DNA of 64,000 nt from Pseudoponticoccus marisrubri (GCF_001482405.1 NZ_LPXO01000006.1:62001-126000), one strand, 5' to 3'. Shown: positions 24,625 through 36,215, counted from the stretch's first letter. The notes: generated by a model from the letters alone, not told the origin. A program made the numbers and translations.

Positions 24625-24658
24625 GGCGCCCCCGCAGCCGCAATGGTTCGGGGGCGCC
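24625..24658. terminator. GC-rich inverted repeats between convergent genes
   Basis: GGCGCCCCCG (24625-24634) and CGGGGGCGCC (24649-24658) form a perfect 10-bp stem just after the dioxygenase stop. A second, shorter repeat (GGCCCCG/CGGGGCC, 24673-24688) follows. There are no T-runs, so termination is probable but unproven. Confidence 0.45.
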
Positions 24659-24708
24659 GCCGCGGGCCGACGGGCCCCGCACGGGGCCTGCGGCCTTGCG
24701 CGCCGGGC

Positions 24709-24822
24709 TCAGCCCCTGCGCGTGAAGAGGGCGGACCAGAACCCCGCCACGGCCGCGCCGCGGGCGGCGTGGGCGGCACGGATGGCTTCACGGTGGCGGC
24801 GGTCCATGGCGGCTTCGAGCAC
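24709..24822 (-). CDS. Small protein of 37 aa, divergent from a LysR regulator
   Basis: The GTG at 24822 has AGGAGA 6 nt upstream. The peptide starts VLEAAMDRRHREAIRAAHAA and ends GFWSALFTRRG: an amphipathic basic helix followed by a short hydrophobic tail. I do not recognise a family, though similar tiny basic proteins are common in Rhodobacteraceae. It is transcribed divergently from the LysR-type regulator gene at 24938 with a 115-bp shared upstream region, so it is a natural candidate for that regulator's target. Confidence 0.55.
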   Translation of the reverse strand: MLEAAMDRRHREAIRAAHAARGAAVAGFWSALFTRRG

Positions 24823-24937
24823 GGGTCTTCTCCTGGAACAGTTTTCCTTGACTGCCCCCTAGGTATGGCCGATCAGGTATTCAAACAAACGAGACTTCTG
24901 CAACGCCCGGTTAAGAATAACTGATCCGAGACCCGCC

Positions 24938-25894
24938 ATGGCCGACCGCCTGCCGCCGCTGACCGCCCTGCGCGCCTTCGAGGCCGCGGCGCGCCACATG
25001 TCCTTTGCCAAGGCGGCGGAGGAGCTGAACGTGACGCCGGCCGCGCTGTCCTTCCAGATCAAGAACCTTGAGGAACAGCTGGGCCAGCCGGTCTTCCGCC
25101 GCCTGAACCGCGCGGTGGAGCTGACCGAGGCCGGGCGCGTGCTGGCCCCCGAGACGACCGAGGGGTTCGAGCGGCTGACCCGGGCCTGGCGCGCGGCCCG
25201 CCGGCTGCAACAGGCCCGCAGCCTTGCCGTGACGGCGGGGCCGGCCTTCACCGCCAAGTGCCTTGCGCCGCGGCTCTACAATTTCGCGCAGGCCCATCCC
25301 GAGATCGAGCTGCGCTTCGTCGCCGGGCTGCACATGATGGATTTCGACCGCGACGAGATCGACGTGGCCATCCGCTACGGCTATGGCGCCGACGAGGGGA
25401 TGTACAGCCTGCACCTGATCGACGAGGGGATCACCCCGGTCATGCGGCCCGAGCTGGCCGAGCGCTTCCCGACACCCGCCAGCCTGGCCGAGGCGCCGCT
25501 GATCCAGGACGGCTCGCATGATTTCATGGATCCGCCGGCCGGCTGGGATGTCTGGTTCCGTGCCAACGGGCTGGGCGCGCCGCCCGTGCCCTCGACCCGG
25601 TTCTCGCAGGCCGATCACGCGCTGGATGCCACGCTGACCGGCAGCGGCATCGTGCTGACCCGCACCTCTCTGGCGCAGAGCTACCTCGCGACCGGCCAGC
25701 TGGTCGCGCCCTACGAGATCGCGCTGACCACGCGGGCGCGGTTCCGGTTCCTGTGCAAGCTGGGGGTGGAAAAGCGCCCGCAGGTCGCGGCCTTCCGCGA
25801 CTGGCTGCTCTCTGAAATCCGGGCCTTGCCCACCGGGCTCGAGGGCAAGACGCTGGTGTCGGTATCGGATGTTCCGACGGCGGACCTGCCCTGA
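24938..25894 (+). CDS. LysR-family regulator, GcvA-like
   Basis: A 318-residue LTTR. The N-terminal winged HTH reads LPPLTALRAFEAAARHMSFAKAAEELNVTPAALSFQIKNLEEQLG, which opens exactly like GcvA/AmpR-type regulators. The substrate-binding domain contains GPAFTAKCLAPRL and DVAIRYGYG, again GcvA-like. No glycine-cleavage genes are nearby. The only divergent neighbour is the 37-aa small gene, so the regulon is not evident. Confidence 0.9.
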   Translation: MADRLPPLTALRAFEAAARHMSFAKAAEELNVTPAALSFQIKNLEEQLGQPVFRRLNRAVELTEAGRVLAPETTEGFERLTRAWRAARRLQQARSLAVTAGPAFTAKCLAPRLYNFAQAHPEIELRFVAGLHMMDFDRDEIDVAIRYGYGADEGMYSLHLIDEGITPVMRPELAERFPTPASLAEAPLIQDGSHDFMDPPAGWDVWFRANGLGAPPVPSTRFSQADHALDATLTGSGIVLTRTSLAQSYLATGQLVAPYEIALTTRARFRFLCKLGVEKRPQVAAFRDWLLSEIRALPTGLEGKTLVSVSDVPTADLP

Positions 25895-25921
25895 CGGACA
25901 GGCCCGGGAGTGCGGCGCGGC

Positions 25922-26098
25922 CTAGTGGACCGGCTGCGCCTGGATACGCTCGATCTCCTCCTTGATCCTCAGCTTGCGCTTTTTCAGGTCCGCGATGTGC
26001 AGGTCGTCCACGCCGGGGGCGCGCTGCGCTTCCTCGACGGCGTCCGAGAGGGAACGATGCTTCTTCTTCAGTTCCTGCAAGTGCGAACTCAAGCTCAT
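25922..26098 (-). CDS. YdcH family (DUF465) small coiled-coil protein
   Basis: A 58-residue protein with the DUF465 layout: SLSSHLQELKKKHRSLSDAV, then IADLKKRKLRIKEEIERI. These form two helices of an antiparallel coiled coil. AAAGGAGG lies 6 nt before the ATG at 26098, a near-ideal SD that settles the start. Family function is not established. Confidence 0.9.
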   Translation of the reverse strand: MSLSSHLQELKKKHRSLSDAVEEAQRAPGVDDLHIADLKKRKLRIKEEIERIQAQPVH

Positions 26099-26183
26099 GG
26101 GGACCTCCTTTGCATGGGTGAGACCTGCAGTGCAGCACAGGATTCGCAACCTGTCACGCTGCAGCTGCACAATAATCTGACGA

Positions 26184-26196
26184 GTTTGTAACAAAC
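26184..26196. promoter_or_regulatory. Short palindrome upstream of the DUF465 gene
   Basis: GTTTG-TAA-CAAAC is a perfect 5-bp inverted repeat 86 nt before the DUF465 start and 19 nt after that of the divergently placed methyltransferase stop region. Possible operator or weak structure. Confidence 0.25.
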
Positions 26197-26214
26197 CGGG
26201 CCGGTGCGGCGAAA

Positions 26215-26988
26215 TTATGCCGGAAAGGGCAGGCCCGCCCCCTCCTGCATCACCGCGGCAAGGGGCGGCGTGTAGCGGCTGCCCGGTTCCTCGTGCCGGT
26301 CGCCCGCATGCAGCACGACAGGCGCGTGAAAGCGGAATGCGGCCCGCCCGTCCTTGCGCGCCCGCACCAGCACCAGCCGCGGCGGGCGGCCTTCGCGCGG
26401 CGCCAGCGGCAGCAGCTCCAGCGCGCCCAGATGCGCGGCGCAGGCCTCGAGCAGTTCGGGCAGGCGTTCGGCGCGCTGGATGAAGGTGGCAAAGCCGCGC
26501 GGCTTGAGCCGTTTCGCCGCCACCTGCACCCAGAGGGCCAGCGGCGTCTGCCCGGCCAGCGCGATCTCGCGGTCGGCGGCCTCGGCCCCGATGCGGCGGG
26601 CGGCCTCGAAATAAGGTGGGTTGGCGATCACGTGGTCAAAGCTCTCGGCCCGCAGCGCGCGCGGCAGGCAGGCGAGGTCGCCGGTCAGGATCTCGCCCTC
26701 CAGCCCGTTCTGGGCCAGGTTGCGCCGCGCCAATTCGGCATAGCCCGGTTGCAGCTCCAGCCCGACCAGCCGCAGATCCGGCACCCGTGTGCCCAGGCAG
26801 CACAGCGCCGGTGCCGCGCCGCAGCCCAGCTCCAGCACGCTCTGCCCCGGTCTGGCGGCGGTCGAGGCGGCCAGAAGCACCGGGTCGGTGCCCGCGCGAT
26901 AGCCGCGGATCGGCTGCCACAGGCGCACCCGCCCGCCCAGCATCGCGTCGCAGCCCAGTTCGTCAGGGCCGAAAGGCTCAGTCCTCAA
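26215..26988 (-). CDS. Class I SAM-dependent methyltransferase, TrmN6 (tRNA1Val m6A37)-like
   Basis: A Rossmann-fold methyltransferase with SAM motif I VLELGCGAAPALCCL and the adenine-N6 catalytic motif NPPYF (in HVIANPPYF). The N-terminal RGYRAGTDPVLLAAS segment is typical of the YfiC/TrmN6 family. The start is uncertain: TTG at 26988 gives 257 residues and fits homologue length as I recall it, while the first ATG (26943) begins right at MLGGRVRLWQP. It overlaps the upstream DUF2007 gene by 11 nt, suggesting coupled translation. Confidence 0.82.
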   Translation of the reverse strand: MRTEPFGPDELGCDAMLGGRVRLWQPIRGYRAGTDPVLLAASTAARPGQSVLELGCGAAPALCCLGTRVPDLRLVGLELQPGYAELARRNLAQNGLEGEILTGDLACLPRALRAESFDHVIANPPYFEAARRIGAEAADREIALAGQTPLALWVQVAAKRLKPRGFATFIQRAERLPELLEACAAHLGALELLPLAPREGRPPRLVLVRARKDGRAAFRFHAPVVLHAGDRHEEPGSRYTPPLAAVMQEGAGLPFPA

Positions 26989-27193
26989 ACCGCACCCCGT
27001 TCTCGCGCAGCACCCGGCGCGCCGCGTCGATCTCGGCACTGCGCACCATCAGTCGCCGCGGCAAGATGCCTATGGAGCCTTCCAGCACGCTCATGTTTAC
27101 GTCCAACTCAAAGCTGTCTATACCCGCGTCGTCCAGAAGGGTCCGGGCCAGCGGGATCAGGGTGATGTCGTTGGTGCGCAGCAACTCTTCCAT
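26978..27193 (-). CDS. DUF2007 small signal-transduction-like protein
   Basis: A 71-residue protein beginning MEELLRTNDITLIPLARTLL, matching the DUF2007 ferredoxin-like/GlnB-like fold pattern (ELLRTND...LARTLLDDAGI...RLMVRSAEIDAARRVL). Its role is not known. It is upstream of, and overlaps, the TrmN6-like gene and is divergent from ispB, an arrangement I recall from other Rhodobacteraceae. Confidence 0.85.
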   Translation of the reverse strand: MEELLRTNDITLIPLARTLLDDAGIDSFELDVNMSVLEGSIGILPRRLMVRSAEIDAARRVLRENGVRFED

Positions 27194-27247
27194 GGGAGCG
27201 ATGTAAGGACAAGGCCGGCCGGATGTCGAGCCTTGCACGGGAGTGTG

Positions 27248-28246
27248 ATGAGCTTGGACGAACCGCGCAGGAAGCCGCATGAACGCCTCGCCGAGATGCT
27301 GTCCGATGATCTGGGCCGCGTCGACGCGCTGATCCGCGAGCGCATGGCCTCGGAACACGCGCCGCGCATCCCCGAGGTGACCGCCCACCTGGTCGAGGCC
27401 GGGGGTAAGCGGCTGCGGCCGATGCTGACGCTCGCCTCGGCGCGGATGTGCGGCTATGACGGGCCCTACCACGTGCATCTCGCCGCGACGGTGGAGTTCA
27501 TCCACACCGCGACCCTGCTGCATGACGACGTGGTGGACGAAAGCCGCAAGCGCCGCGGCCGGCCCACCGCGAACCTGCTCTGGGACAACAAGTCCAGCGT
27601 GTTGGTGGGCGACTACCTTTTCGCCCGTGCCTTCCAGCTGATGACCGAGACGGGCAATCTGCGCGTGCTGCGCATCCTGTCCGATGCCGCGGCCACCATT
27701 GCCGAGGGCGAGGTGCTGCAACTGACCGTGGCGCAGAACCTCTCCACCACCGAGGACACCTACCTGAAGGTGGTGCGCGGCAAGACGGCGGCGCTGTTCT
27801 CGGCCGCGACCGAGGTCGGCGGCGTGATCGCCGGGCGTCCCGATGACGAGGTGCGCGCCCTGTTCGACTATGGCGACGCGCTGGGGATCGCCTTCCAGAT
27901 CGTCGACGACCTGCTGGATTACTGGGGCTCCGACGCGACCGGCAAGAATGTGGGCGACGATTTCCGCGAGCGCAAGCTGACCCTGCCGCTGATCAAGGCC
28001 GTGGCTGCGGGCGATGCCGAGGAGCGTACCTTCTGGACCCGCGTCATCGCCAAGGGCGACCAGCAGGAGGGCGATCTCGACCATGCGCTGACGCTGATGA
28101 ACCGCCACGGCGCGCTGGAGGCGACGCGGCAGGACGCGCTGGCCTGGGCCGGCAAGGCCAAGAGCGCCATGACCAGCCTGCCGCCGTCCGAGATGCGCGA
28201 CCTGCTGATCGACCTCAACGATTACGTCGTGGCCCGCGTCAGCTAG
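27248..28246 (+). CDS. ispB: All-trans polyprenyl (octa/decaprenyl) diphosphate synthase
   Basis: Makes the ubiquinone side chain from IPP and an allylic diphosphate. A 332-residue trans-prenyltransferase with the first aspartate-rich motif LLHDDVVDESRKRRG (Asp93, Asp94, Asp97) and the second IVDDLLDYWG (Asp220, Asp221, Asp224), plus GGKRLRPML. The residues just before the first motif (TATLLHDDVVD) are small, consistent with a long-chain product. The final chain length (C40 or C50) cannot be read by eye. It is divergent from DUF2007/trmN6. Confidence 0.93.
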   Translation: MSLDEPRRKPHERLAEMLSDDLGRVDALIRERMASEHAPRIPEVTAHLVEAGGKRLRPMLTLASARMCGYDGPYHVHLAATVEFIHTATLLHDDVVDESRKRRGRPTANLLWDNKSSVLVGDYLFARAFQLMTETGNLRVLRILSDAAATIAEGEVLQLTVAQNLSTTEDTYLKVVRGKTAALFSAATEVGGVIAGRPDDEVRALFDYGDALGIAFQIVDDLLDYWGSDATGKNVGDDFRERKLTLPLIKAVAAGDAEERTFWTRVIAKGDQQEGDLDHALTLMNRHGALEATRQDALAWAGKAKSAMTSLPPSEMRDLLIDLNDYVVARVS

Positions 28247-28254
28247 GCGCGGGG

Positions 28255-28716
28255 TCAGCCGATCAGCCGGCGGCGCAGTTCCGGGTCGGGCAGCGCGCAC
28301 ATGTCCGCCCGGCCCCACAGCCGGTAGCGGTTGCGCGCGATCCGCGCATAAAGTGCGTCACGCAACGGGGCGGGCACGACTGACAGCAGCCGCAGCGACT
28401 GCCACCGGCGCGAGAGGCGGGGAAACAGTCTCAGCACCGCGTCGAACCCGCCAAAGGCCCGGCCGTCGGAGAGCAGGATCCACGTGTCGGGATCGTCGGG
28501 ATCAAGCCCCAGATGGGTCGCAAGGGCGCGCCCCAAGTCCGACTGGATCGTGGCAATACGCACCTCGTCCCGCCGGTCCAGCCGCGCGATCCGCCGCGCC
28601 GTGGCCGAGCAAAGCGCGCAGTCGCCATCCATGATGACCAGCATTCGCGCATCGTCGAATTCCGGCACTGCCGGATCCTGCTGCCATGAGAACGGGGTCG
28701 TTTGGCCGATACGCAT
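28255..28716 (-). CDS. DCC family (DUF393) thiol-disulfide oxidoreductase-like protein
   Basis: A 153-residue DUF393 protein. The signature MDGDCALCSATARRI contains the DxxCxxC motif near residue 30. Further pattern WILLSDGRAFGGFDAVLRLFPRL and the C-terminal YRLWGRAD are typical. A thioredoxin-like fold and redox role are inferred for the family but not proven. AAAGGAG lies upstream of the ATG at 28716. It converges with ispB with only 8 nt between stops. Confidence 0.88.
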   Translation of the reverse strand: MRIGQTTPFSWQQDPAVPEFDDARMLVIMDGDCALCSATARRIARLDRRDEVRIATIQSDLGRALATHLGLDPDDPDTWILLSDGRAFGGFDAVLRLFPRLSRRWQSLRLLSVVPAPLRDALYARIARNRYRLWGRADMCALPDPELRRRLIG

Positions 28717-28934
28717 GTGCCGTCTCCTTTCAGGCCATGAACTGCGCGCCGGCACCCGCTGGACAAGCCCTGCGACACGATGCCCACCCGGCGATACGGC
28801 CCCTATTCGGGCCTCCGCCCGTGCCGAACCCGTGAATTCCGACGGTCAGAAACCCTTCCTTCAGCGACTCGCCCCAAGATGAAGGGCGGTAGGGAGGGGG
28901 CAAACGTGAACCGGGCGTGACAGGCGCGCGCGGC
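28717..28934. other. Intergenic region with no gene seen
   Basis: 218 bp between the acetolactate-synthase-like gene end and the DCC-family gene start, both on the minus strand. No ORF, palindrome or clear terminator stands out. Confidence 0.4.
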
Positions 28935-30605
28935 CTAATTGCCTGCGCCGGTCGCCTTGCGGCCCGCCGCGCGGATCTGGCTGAGCGTCGCGCGCGGCGT
29001 CAGCGCCTCGGGCGAGATGTCCAGTTCCAGCAGCGCGCCGGTCTGCGACTCCATGGCCCGCGCAAAAGCCGCGGCGAAATCCTCCGTCCGCGCCACGTGC
29101 TCGGCATGGAACCCGTAAGAGCGCGCCAGCGCCACGAAATCGGGATTCTCCATCGAGGTGCCGGACACCCTGTCGGGATACTGGCGTTCCTGGTGGGCCC
29201 GGATCGTGCCGTAGATCCCGTTGTTCAGCACCAGCACGATGGGCTGCGCGCCGGCCTGCATGGCGCTGGCCATCTCGGGGCAGTTCATCTGGAAATCCCC
29301 GTCGCCCGCGAAACAGACGACACAGCGCTTCGGATCGGCGACCTTGGCCGCGATGGCCGCCGGCAGACCATAGCCCATGGCCCCCGACTGTGGCGCCAAC
29401 AGCCGCGCCTGCGGGCCGAAGCGGAAGAACTTGTTGGGCCAGACCGCGAAATTCCCCGCTCCGTTGGTCAGCACGGCGTCCTCGGGCAGCACCTCCTGCA
29501 GATGTGCCATCACCGCCACCATGTCGACGGGCGAGGGCTGGGCCGGCGCGTCGAACCCCGCCTCGAAGGCAGCGCGCGCCTCGGCCCGCCACGCGGCCCA
29601 GGGGCCCTGCACCGGGCGGAGCGCCGCGGCAAAGGCGTTGGGCCCGGCCAACAGGCCAAGCGTCGGGCTGTAGATCTTGCCGATCTCGTTGTCCGAGGGG
29701 TGCACGTGCAGGATCTTCTGCCGCGCCACCGGCACGTCGAACAGCGTGTAGGCCCCGGTCGTCATCTCGCCGAAGCGGATATTCACCGCCAGGATCGTGT
29801 CCGCCTCGGCGATCAGCTTGCGCACATTGGGCGGCATGCCCACCCCGGCTTCGCCAGCATAGACGGGCGCATGGTTGTCGATCAGGTCGTTGTAGCGGAA
29901 GGCCGCGACGACGGGGATGTCCGAGGCCTCGGCAAAACCCTGCAGCGCCTGGCGCCCCGCCGCGCTCCAGTTGCAGCCGCCCAGGAGGATCAGCGGCCGT
30001 TCCGCGGCGGACAGCTCGGCCTGCAGCGCCTCCATGGCCTGCGGATGCGGCGCGGCCTCCCAGATCGGGGCGGGCGCGGTCAGGGGCGGCGTCTCGGTGT
30101 GCGACGACAGCATGTCCTCGGGCAAAGCCACGACCACCGGGCCCGGCCGCCCGGTCAGCGCGGTCTTCCACGCCCGGGCCAGCAGTTCGGGGATCCGCTC
30201 CACCTGGTCGATCTCGACCACCCATTTGGCCAGCGGGCCAAACATGGCGCGGTAATCGACCTCCTGGAAGGCCTCGCGCCCGCGCTGGTCGGTGCCCACC
30301 TGCCCGATGAAGAGCAGCATGGGCGCGCTGTCCTGCAGCGCCGTGTGCACCCCGATCGAGGCATTGGTGGCCCCCGGCCCGCGCGTGACCATGCAGATCC
30401 CCGGCGTACCGGTCAGCTTGCCCCAAGCCGCGGCCATGAAGGCCGCACCGCCTTCGTTGCGGCAGAGCACGTAATCCAGCTGGCCCGCCGTGTCGTGCAG
30501 CGCGTCCAGCACGGCGAGGTAGCTCTCTCCGGGCACGCCAAAACTCTTGCGTGCGCCGAGCGCGACGAGGCTGTCGACCAGAAGCTGGCCTCCGTGGCGG
30601 GTCAT
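28935..30605 (-). CDS. Thiamine pyrophosphate enzyme, acetolactate-synthase-like
   Basis: A 556-residue TPP-dependent enzyme with the three-domain POX/AHAS layout. The catalytic Glu lies in VLCRNEGGAAFMA (about residue 51), the central domain in PLILLGGCNWS, and the TPP motif is GDGDFQMN...LNNGIYGTI. Sequence and neighbourhood do not show a biosynthetic ilvB: there is no ilvN regulatory subunit and the quinone/FAD-related segments are divergent. Candidates include acetolactate synthase-like, benzoylformate decarboxylase-like or glyoxylate carboligase-like activities. It stands alone upstream of the DCC-family gene. Confidence 0.82.
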   Translation of the reverse strand: MTRHGGQLLVDSLVALGARKSFGVPGESYLAVLDALHDTAGQLDYVLCRNEGGAAFMAAAWGKLTGTPGICMVTRGPGATNASIGVHTALQDSAPMLLFIGQVGTDQRGREAFQEVDYRAMFGPLAKWVVEIDQVERIPELLARAWKTALTGRPGPVVVALPEDMLSSHTETPPLTAPAPIWEAAPHPQAMEALQAELSAAERPLILLGGCNWSAAGRQALQGFAEASDIPVVAAFRYNDLIDNHAPVYAGEAGVGMPPNVRKLIAEADTILAVNIRFGEMTTGAYTLFDVPVARQKILHVHPSDNEIGKIYSPTLGLLAGPNAFAAALRPVQGPWAAWRAEARAAFEAGFDAPAQPSPVDMVAVMAHLQEVLPEDAVLTNGAGNFAVWPNKFFRFGPQARLLAPQSGAMGYGLPAAIAAKVADPKRCVVCFAGDGDFQMNCPEMASAMQAGAQPIVLVLNNGIYGTIRAHQERQYPDRVSGTSMENPDFVALARSYGFHAEHVARTEDFAAAFARAMESQTGALLELDISPEALTPRATLSQIRAAGRKATGAGN

Positions 30606-30702
30606 AGCGGTCTCCGTCCTTCGTGTCGGTTGACCGCACTAGACACCGGCGCAGGCCTAGACTGCAAGCAAGGCGCGGGGCAGCGGCGGGCCGATGCCCC
30701 GC

Positions 30703-33024
<2,322 letters not shown>

Positions 33025-33251
33025 GGGCGATCTCCTTCAGCTCGGGACCCCGGGTGTACCCCCGCCACCGTTTTCCGCCAAGCCCCAACTGGGGGTTGCG
33101 CGATGGCGCGCTTCCAGCGGTCAGACAGACGGGCTTGCAGCCGCGCGTCGCGCAGGTCGAGATTTTGGAAAACAGCACGCCAAGTTCCGCGTGGATCATC
33201 TCGAAGGCACGTTGAATGCTGTTTCCAGGACAAGCTATCGCATCGGCGATT

Positions 33252-33328
33252 TGGTCGGAGTGGCGAGATTCGAACTCACGGCCCCTGCCTCCCGAAGACA
33301 GTGCTCTACCAGGCTGAGCTACACTCCG
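33252..33328 (-). tRNA. tRNA-Pro (anticodon CGG), CCA encoded
   Basis: On the minus strand the 7-bp acceptor stem CGGAGTG/CACTCCG closes the cloverleaf. The D arm is GCTC-AGCCTGGTA-GAGC, the anticodon stem CTGTC/GGCAG has loop TTCGGGA, and the T arm contains TTCGAAT. The anticodon CGG reads CCG proline codons. The discriminator A is followed by an encoded CCA. Confidence 0.95.
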
Positions 33329-33372
33329 ACCGTGTCGCGCGGCTTAGCGGAGGCCGCGCGGTTTGGCAAGGC

Positions 33373-34338
33373 TCAATCGTCGTTTTTCGACCGCTTGAAC
33401 AGATCGCGTCCGAAGAACTGCACGCGCGGCACGGTGCCCGTCTCGAAGCGCGAGCGGATCTGCAGCACCGGGGTGGCGGAGCTGGCGCTCTGGCGGCCTT
33501 CACGCAGCACGATGTAGACCCCGCTGGCGATGATGATGCCCGCGCCGGCGGCGGTCCAGAGATCGGGAAACTCGCCGAAGAACAGGGTGCCGTAGAGCGT
33601 CGCCCAGAGGATCTGGGAATACTGCATCGGCGCCACGATCACCGCCTCGCCGGAGCGATAGGCCATGATCACCAGCGCCGAGGCGATGAAGGCGAGGATC
33701 GACATGACGGCCAGCCCGCCCAGATGCAGGATCGGCATCGGCTCGTAGACCAGCGGCAGCGCCGCGCCCATCAGGATGAAATTGGCCAGCATCGGGTAGA
33801 GCAGCAGCACAACGCTGCGCTCGTCCTGCCCGATCTTGCGCACGATGACCGAGGCCAGCGCGCTGCCCGCCGCGGCGACCAGTGCGGCCATGTGGCCGAG
33901 ACCCAGCTCGGTCGTGCCGGGGCGCAGCACCACGATCACCCCCACCAGCCCGACGATCACCGCGATCCAACGGCGCAGGCGCACCGTCTCGCCCAGGATG
34001 GGAATCGCGAGGATGGTGATCAGCAGCGGCGCGGCGAAGATGATGGCATAGACCTGCGCCAACGGCAGGACCGAGAAGGCGTAGAAGGCCGACAGCCCGG
34101 TCGCGATCGTGGCCACGGTCCGTGCCAGCACCCACCAGGGATGTACCGGGCGCAGGTGGCCCGGCTTGGCATCGCGGATCAGCATCAGCGTGACCAGCGG
34201 AAAGCCGAACAGCACGCTGAAGAAGACGATCTGGACCGGGTTGTAGCTTGCACCCAGCGACTTCACGATCACGTCGTGGGTCGAGAAGCTGCCGAACGCC
34301 AGAAGCGCCAGCAGCGCGCCGCGTGCATTGGGGGACAT
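33373..34338 (-). CDS. EamA/DMT-family transporter
   Basis: A 321-residue integral membrane protein with about ten helices in two EamA repeats. One begins GALLALLAFGSFSTHDVIVK and the second GHMAALVAAAGSALASVIVRK. The first repeat ends with the typical ILAIPILGETVRLRRW. A ~35-residue polar C-terminal tail follows the last helix. Substrate is unknown; relatives export amino acids, S-adenosylmethionine or other metabolites. It follows leuB on the same strand (96 nt apart) and could be co-transcribed, but a leucine-related role is only positional. Confidence 0.87.
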   Translation of the reverse strand: MSPNARGALLALLAFGSFSTHDVIVKSLGASYNPVQIVFFSVLFGFPLVTLMLIRDAKPGHLRPVHPWWVLARTVATIATGLSAFYAFSVLPLAQVYAIIFAAPLLITILAIPILGETVRLRRWIAVIVGLVGVIVVLRPGTTELGLGHMAALVAAAGSALASVIVRKIGQDERSVVLLLYPMLANFILMGAALPLVYEPMPILHLGGLAVMSILAFIASALVIMAYRSGEAVIVAPMQYSQILWATLYGTLFFGEFPDLWTAAGAGIIIASGVYIVLREGRQSASSATPVLQIRSRFETGTVPRVQFFGRDLFKRSKNDD

Positions 34339-34434
34339 GACAGGGACCTGTGTTCACTGATGGCCGCACGCTAGCCACAGCGTGCGACCCGTTGCAAGGG
34401 CCGGACGCCCGTGCCCCCCCCCCTGCCCGCAGCC

Positions 34435-35538
34435 TCAGAGCGAGGCGTCGAGCGCCGCGACGATGGCATCGCCCATCTCGGCGGTCGAGACGGGCTGCGC
34501 GCCCTCCTCGCCCAGCAGGTCGGCCGTGCGCAGACCGTCGGCCAGCACTTTCTCGACCGCCTGCTCCAGGCGCGTCGCCTCGTCGCCGGCGTCGAAGCTG
34601 TAGCGCAGCGCCATGGCAAAGCTGAGGATGCAGGCGATCGGGTTGGCCTTTCCCTGGCCGGCGATGTCGGGGGCCGAGCCGTGCACCGGCTCGTAGAGCG
34701 CCTTGGGCCGGCCATTGGCCATGGGCGCGCCCAGGCTGGCCGAGGGCAGCATGCCCAGGCTGCCGGTCAGCATCGCGGCGGCATCCGACAGCAGGTCGCC
34801 GAACAGGTTGTCGGTCACGATCACGTCGAACTGCTTGGGCCAGCGGCACAGCTGCATGGCGCCGGCATCGGCATACATGTGGCTCAGCTCGACCTCGGGG
34901 TAGTCCTTGCCCACCTCGGTCACGACCTCGCGCCAGAGCACGCCCGATTCCATGACATTGGCCTTTTCCATCGAGCAGAGCTTGCGGTTGCGGCGCATGG
35001 CCAACTCGAAAGCATTGCGGGCGACGCGGTCGATCTCGGATTCGGTATAGCGTTGGGTGTTGATGCCGACGCGCTCGTTGCCGTCCTCGATGATGCCGCG
35101 CGGCTCGCCGAAATAGATGCCGCTGGTCAGCTCGCGCACGATGACGATGTCGAGCCCGGCCACCACGTCGCGCTTGAGCGACGAGAAATCGGCCAGCGCG
35201 TCAAAGCACTGGGCCGGGCGCAGGTTGGCGAACAGGTCCATCTCCTTGCGCAGGCGCAGCAGGCCGCGCTCGGGCTTCACGCTGAAATCCAGCGCGTCGT
35301 ATTTCGGCCCGCCCACGGCGCCCAGCAGGACGGCGTCGACCTCTTGCGCCTTGGCCATGGTGGCATCGGTCAGCGGCGTGCCATGCGCGTCGTAGGCGCT
35401 GCCGCCCACGAGGTCCTCGCTCACGTCGAAGGCCATGTCCCGCTTGGTGCCGTACCAGTCGATGACCTTGCGCACCTCGGTCATGACCTCGGGGCCGATG
35501 CCGTCACCGGGCAGGATGAGAAGCGAGGGGTTGGACAT
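34435..35538 (-). CDS. leuB: 3-isopropylmalate dehydrogenase
   Basis: Catalyses NAD-dependent oxidative decarboxylation of 3-isopropylmalate in leucine synthesis. A 367-residue beta-decarboxylating dehydrogenase with [10 protein letters not shown] at the start, the substrate-binding [19 protein letters not shown] loop, the metal-binding [12 protein letters not shown] and the NAD-binding [21 protein letters not shown] precedes the ATG at 35538. leuC and leuD lie 3.2-4.9 kb upstream on the same strand, separated by unrelated genes, so leucine genes here are clustered but not one operon. Confidence 0.97.
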   Translation of the reverse strand: MSNPSLLILPGDGIGPEVMTEVRKVIDWYGTKRDMAFDVSEDLVGGSAYDAHGTPLTDATMAKAQEVDAVLLGAVGGPKYDALDFSVKPERGLLRLRKEMDLFANLRPAQCFDALADFSSLKRDVVAGLDIVIVRELTSGIYFGEPRGIIEDGNERVGINTQRYTESEIDRVARNAFELAMRRNRKLCSMEKANVMESGVLWREVVTEVGKDYPEVELSHMYADAGAMQLCRWPKQFDVIVTDNLFGDLLSDAAAMLTGSLGMLPSASLGAPMANGRPKALYEPVHGSAPDIAGQGKANPIACILSFAMALRYSFDAGDEATRLEQAVEKVLADGLRTADLLGEEGAQPVSTAEMGDAIVAALDASL

Positions 35539-35630
35539 GGGCGGACCTCCTGATTTCGTGATGGAACGGGGTTAGACCGCGGGTGTTGGCAGGTCAATGC
35601 GATCCATACGGGACACCAGAGGAGACCTGA

Positions 35631-36215
35631 ATGCTGACCCCCACCCAACCCTTCCCCGCGCTCTCGCTGCCCACGCTGGACGGCAACGGTTTCGACACGT
35701 CGCGCGACCTTGGCCCGAACGGCGCGGTCGTGGTCTTCTACCGCGGGCTGCACTGCCCGATCTGCAAGACCCAGCTGGGCGAGATCGAGGGGCTGCTGGA
35801 CAAAGCGGCCGAGCTGGACATCGCCGTCGTGGCGATCAGCGGCGACACCCGCGACAAGGCCCGGCAGACCGCCGAGGAGGCCGGCGCCAAGCAGTTGCGC
35901 ATCGCGCATGACCTGTCGATGACAGAGGCGCGCGACTGGGGCCTGCACCTGTCACAGGCCCGCGAGGGTTCGTCCGAACCACCGCTCTTCAACGAGCCGG
36001 GCATCTTCTACCTGCTGCCCGACGGCACGGTCTATGCCAGCTGGGTGCAGTCCTTCCCCTTTGCCCGCCCGCCCTTCGAGGATGTGCTGGCCGCGGTCAA
36101 GTTCCGCCTGGACAAGGGTTACCCGCCGCGCGGCAGCTATACTGGCGCACTGGCCGAACATGACGGCGGCACCAAGCTCGAGGCGGTCGACGGCCCCAAC
36201 GCCGCGGCCTACTGA
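35631..36215 (+). CDS. Peroxiredoxin-like (AhpC/TSA family) protein
   Basis: A 194-residue thioredoxin-fold protein. FYRGLHCPICKTQLGEIE carries a C-x-x-C redox pair at about residues 46-49, and PGIFYLLPDGTVYASWVQSFPFARPPF is typical of the 'peroxiredoxin-like' subgroup. The C-x-x-C pair replaces the usual single peroxidatic Cys in a T-x-x-C motif, so thiol-disulfide chemistry is expected but the exact reaction is not. It is divergent from leuB across 92 bp. Confidence 0.85.
   Translation: MLTPTQPFPALSLPTLDGNGFDTSRDLGPNGAVVVFYRGLHCPICKTQLGEIEGLLDKAAELDIAVVAISGDTRDKARQTAEEAGAKQLRIAHDLSMTEARDWGLHLSQAREGSSEPPLFNEPGIFYLLPDGTVYASWVQSFPFARPPFEDVLAAVKFRLDKGYPPRGSYTGALAEHDGGTKLEAVDGPNAAAY

Noticed and set aside
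24613-24924. A 103-codon plus-strand ORF after the dioxygenase
   Set aside because: It lies in GC hairpins, is low-complexity, has no SD, and is antisense to the 37-aa small gene with a good SD.
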